DNA from: Actinomycetota bacterium
GTDB lineage: Bacteria > Actinomycetota > Actinomycetes > Nanopelagicales > Nanopelagicaceae
NCBI GenBank assembly: GCA_009699165.1
Contig: WLOR01000062.1
Location: forward strand, 1-8,524
Direction: 5' to 3'
Length of the DNA: 8,524 nt
Shown here: in pieces, positions 6,752 to 8,524 of the stretch
Layout: each line of letters opens with the position of its first letter
How positions within the stretch are numbered: the stretch's first letter is position 1
Position numbers and translations under genes: made by a program
The notes under the pieces: model-generated
What the model was told of the DNA's origin: nothing
Database searches by the model: none
Seen by the model: the letters and a program-made list of their open reading frames with translations, nothing else

Positions 6752-7663
6752 ATGACCATTGGTAATTTTGAGTATTACTTTGTACCCATACTTGCAGCTT
6801 TGAAAAAAAATGGAAAAACCCACCGACGCGCAAATATGGAAGATGTATCAAAAGCGGAAGCTCTAACACCTGAAGAACTTGCGCTCACCAACTCTAAAGG
6901 AACGAACGTTTTTCGCAGTCGAGTTCATTGGGCGCAAGCATTTCTTGCCCAAGCCGGTGCTGTTAGCCGACCTCAACGGGGGTATCTGGAAATCACAGAT
7001 CGAGGCCTAAAACTTCTGGATGAGAATCCTCAGGGATTTAAAGCTAAGAAATTTCGTGAGTTTCCAGACTATGCAGATGCTTGGGGTGGAAAACGCAAAC
7101 ACTCCGATCACGACGAAGTAGTTAATGAGCCTGATTTAGATACTACGCCTCAAGAAAAAATTGAGTCTGCAATCGATGAGCTAGAGGATGCAGTAGCGAC
7201 TGATATCGTTCAGCGTGTTCGCAATCTTTCACCAAAGTTTTTAGAAATCGTCGTCTTGCAGCTTCTTCAGGCAATGGGATACGGAGCCTCTGAGAGTTCG
7301 ATTGAGCACGTAGGTGGGCCTGGCGATGAAGGAGTGGATGGGGTAATTCATCAGGATGCACTTGGACTACAACGAATTTACGTACAGGCGAAAAGATACA
7401 AAGCCGAAAACACTATCGGGAGACCTGACATTCAGAAATTTGTTGGAGCTTTATCCGGCCTTGGTGCAAACGGTGGCGTATTTATAACAACTTCCACATT
7501 CTCGAATGATGCCCGTGACTATGCAAGTAAAAATTTATCTGCGCGTGTTGTATTAATTGACGGTGCGGAGTTTGGCAAATTAATGGTGCGGCATGGAATT
7601 GGTGTGCAGAAGCGTCGGACATATTCAATCGTGGATATTGATGAAGATTACTTTGAAGACTAA
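6752..7663 (+). CDS. mrr: Mrr-type Type IV restriction endonuclease
   Basis: Mrr enzymes cut DNA carrying foreign methylation; E. coli Mrr responds to methyl-adenine and methyl-cytosine contexts. From the ATG at 6752 this protein has 303 aa. An N-terminal winged-helix Mrr_N domain (about 1-90) begins MTIGNFEYYFVPIL and includes RVHWAQAFLAQAG, RGYLEITDRG and LKLLDENP. An acidic linker follows. The Mrr catalytic domain (about 155-285) shows FLEIVVLQLLQAMGYG, GGPGDEGVDGVI with catalytic D196, and YVQAKRY with Q212-A-K214, the QxK variant usual in Mrr. GGVFITTSTFSNDAR closes the fold. An upstream in-frame ATG at 6677 adds 25 codons without family similarity and lies before the proposed promoter, so I chose 6752. 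No ribosome-binding site precedes it; a leaderless mRNA is likely. It is divergent from the EVE-HNH gene. Confidence 0.93.
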   Translation: MTIGNFEYYFVPILAALKKNGKTHRRANMEDVSKAEALTPEELALTNSKGTNVFRSRVHWAQAFLAQAGAVSRPQRGYLEITDRGLKLLDENPQGFKAKKFREFPDYADAWGGKRKHSDHDEVVNEPDLDTTPQEKIESAIDELEDAVATDIVQRVRNLSPKFLEIVVLQLLQAMGYGASESSIEHVGGPGDEGVDGVIHQDALGLQRIYVQAKRYKAENTIGRPDIQKFVGALSGLGANGGVFITTSTFSNDARDYASKNLSARVVLIDGAEFGKLMVRHGIGVQKRRTYSIVDIDEDYFED

Positions 7664-7700
7664 ACCATCCTCTATCGACCCAGTGGTATTTAGTTTATCT

Positions 7701-7709
7701 TGGGATAAT
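7701..7709 (+). promoter_or_regulatory. Possible extended -10 promoter before the 170-aa gene
   Basis: TGGGATAAT reads as TG-N-GATAAT, an extended -10 with one mismatch to TATAAT, ending 5 nt before the ATG at 7715. That would give a nearly or fully leaderless transcript. No damage-promoter element is present at the required distance upstream. The gene could also simply be read through from mrr. Confidence 0.35.
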
Positions 7710-7714
7710 TGAAC

Positions 7715-8227
7715 ATGGGTATTTTCCAAAGTAAACAATCAAAAGAGTTAGACCTGGCGTTGAATTATTTAAATGAAAGACTAATTAAGCATTATGCCGA
7801 CTGGGATCGCACTCTGAAACTGAACATCGGTGCTACGGCTGCGAGCCAAAAGCCTTTAGAGGGAGTGGTCAATGCGGTACGAATCATGTGGCTTGAATGC
7901 TTTGCACGGAGTCTCTACATTGGAATTGACTGCAGACACCAATACGATTTAGTTAAGATAAAGACCCCTTTGATTACAACGGTGATATCGGAGAGTAAGT
8001 TTGCCGAGATTGAGTTCCAACAGGCATCACGAATTATCCAACTAATGCAACAGCTTGTTGAAGACATAGCGGATATCAAGCCTGAATACAGAGATAGCCT
8101 AGAATCACTTAAACGCGAACCCGAGGTGAGCAAGATTCAAGCAGAAGCACAGATCCTTATGAAGAAAGCGCTCGAAAAAGGTAAATTCGATACCAGAGAT
8201 GAAAGGTTTGTAATAAAGGGTCAATAA
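7715..8227 (+). CDS. Unrecognised 170-aa, mostly helical protein downstream of mrr
   Basis: I do not recognise a family. The ATG at 7715 is preferred over an in-frame TTG at 7709, because ATG lies 5 nt after a GATAAT box and the TTG overlaps that box. The protein begins MGIFQSKQSKELDLALNYLN, has a central stretch with two cysteines (MWLECFARSLYIGIDCRHQY), then a long helix-prone and charged C-terminal half (IIQLMQQLVEDIADIKPEY, EVSKIQAEAQILMKKALEKG). I see no signal peptide, clear membrane helix or catalytic motif, so it is probably a soluble cytoplasmic protein. It begins 51 nt after mrr on the same strand and ends before a stem-loop, so it may be a partner of mrr or an independent island gene. 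The reading frame is probably real because of its length, codon make-up and context. Confidence 0.72.
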   Translation: MGIFQSKQSKELDLALNYLNERLIKHYADWDRTLKLNIGATAASQKPLEGVVNAVRIMWLECFARSLYIGIDCRHQYDLVKIKTPLITTVISESKFAEIEFQQASRIIQLMQQLVEDIADIKPEYRDSLESLKREPEVSKIQAEAQILMKKALEKGKFDTRDERFVIKGQ

Positions 8228-8228
8228 T

Positions 8229-8269
8229 CCAGGCTAGAGAGCTTAATATCTCTGTATTTCCTAGCTTGG
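8229..8269 (+). terminator. Bulged stem-loop after the 170-aa gene, possible transcription end
   Basis: CCAGGCTAG (8229-8237) pairs with CTAGCTTGG (8261-8269), with one G-T pair, and AGAG (8238-8241) pairs with CTCT (8250-8253) on the inside, leaving a 7-nt bulge. It begins just after the stop codon. No T-run follows, so Rho-independent termination is weakly supported; a 3'-end stabilising hairpin is an alternative. Confidence 0.35.
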
Positions 8270-8305
8270 TGGTTGTGGTCTTGCGCCTTTAGATGAGTTG
8301 TACAC

Positions 8306-8323
8306 CAGATGAGATGTCATCTG
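8306..8323. repeat. Perfect 7-bp hairpin in the right intergenic region
   Basis: CAGATGA and TCATCTG flank the 4-nt loop GATG. No T-run follows. It lies about 140 nt before the next gene, together with an 11-bp palindrome GTCAT-T-ATGAC at 8348-8358. These could be operator sites or chance; apart from them I see nothing convincing between 8270 and 8450. Confidence 0.3.
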
Positions 8324-8462
8324 CCAAGAAAGTCTGCGCGAAGACTGGTCATTATGACTTGAACTTCTGCTATGAAATCTCTGTCGTGTCATATTGCCTT
8401 GATACCCTTCATCGATTGAAAATTAACATTGCCTGAACGAGATCTCATATAAGGAGCGATAA

Positions 8463-8524
8463 GTGGCCGAAATAGGACTATGGCATGCTATGAAGGGTGC
8501 GCAACCAACACGTTTGCCCGAAGA
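8463..8524 (+). CDS. Start of an unidentified protein, partial (runs off right edge)
   Basis: Only 20 codons are visible, starting with GTG and reading VAEIGLWHAMKGAQPTRLPE (first residue Met in the cell). A strong AAGGAG ribosome-binding site (8451-8456) lies 6 nt upstream, which makes the start credible. The fragment is too short to identify a family. It is probably a chromosomal flank of the restriction island, and it is translated with a normal leader, unlike the leaderless EVE-HNH and mrr genes. Confidence 0.6.
   Translation, partial: MAEIGLWHAMKGAQPTRLPE

Noticed and set aside
7425..7430. A further TGTCAG on the minus strand, inside mrr
   Set aside because: No TANNNT box occurs at the required spacing and no gene starts downstream on that strand.
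8386..8408. GTGTCATAT-N8-TACCCT, a fourth possible damage promoter before the right-hand gene
   Set aside because: Only TGTCA and the -10 spacing match; the first base and the conserved G after the purine are wrong, and the leader would be about 48 nt. Too weak to call.
8293..8436. 47-codon open frame in the right intergenic region (five cysteines)
   Set aside because: No ribosome-binding site or TANNNT box precedes it, it spans the hairpin and palindrome, and it resembles nothing I know; a chance frame of this length is common.

Overview
The window is a compact restriction (anti-phage/anti-plasmid) island between two genes cut off by the window edges. The organism is most likely an actinobacterium of moderate GC content, judged by eye. 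Three things suggest this: the left-edge DoxX-like membrane protein resembles the actinobacterial form; several genes seem to be read from leaderless mRNAs with a TANNNT -10 box just before the start codon; and three promoters fit the actinobacterial LexA-independent DNA-damage promoter (RecA-NDp/PafBC type). A low-GC freshwater lineage is possible but not proven.

Layout. 1-283 (-): 5' part of a DoxX-family membrane protein gene. 339-5334 (-): a complete Type I restriction-modification operon in the order hsdM, hsdS, hsdR, with ATGA and TAATG stop/start overlaps. 5486-6412 (-): an EVE-HNH nuclease, a modification-dependent (Type IV) restriction enzyme. 6413-6751: a divergent intergenic region with inverted and direct repeats. 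6752-7663 (+): an Mrr-type Type IV restriction endonuclease. 7715-8227 (+): an unrecognised helical 170-aa protein. 8228-8462: an intergenic region with stem-loops. 8463-8524 (+): the first codons of an unidentified gene.

How it works together. HsdM/HsdS should methylate adenine in a bipartite site and HsdR should destroy DNA lacking that mark. EVE-HNH and Mrr should attack DNA carrying foreign modifications. Together they would cover both unmodified and modified invaders.

The most interesting signal is regulatory. Upstream of hsdM, EVE-HNH and mrr there is a TGTCAG-containing element followed, at identical spacing, by TANNNT (9-mer, 8-nt spacer, hexamer). This matches the mycobacterial RecA-NDp consensus TTGTCRGTG-N8-TANNNT, which is activated by the WYL-domain regulator PafBC on DNA damage. 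In the EVE-HNH and mrr promoters the shared TTGTCAGC begins exactly 29 nt before the A of ATG and the -10 box lies at -12 to -7, as expected for leaderless transcripts. The inference is that all three restriction units belong to one DNA-damage-inducible regulon. That would be an unusual logic for restriction systems and is not something I know to have been described.
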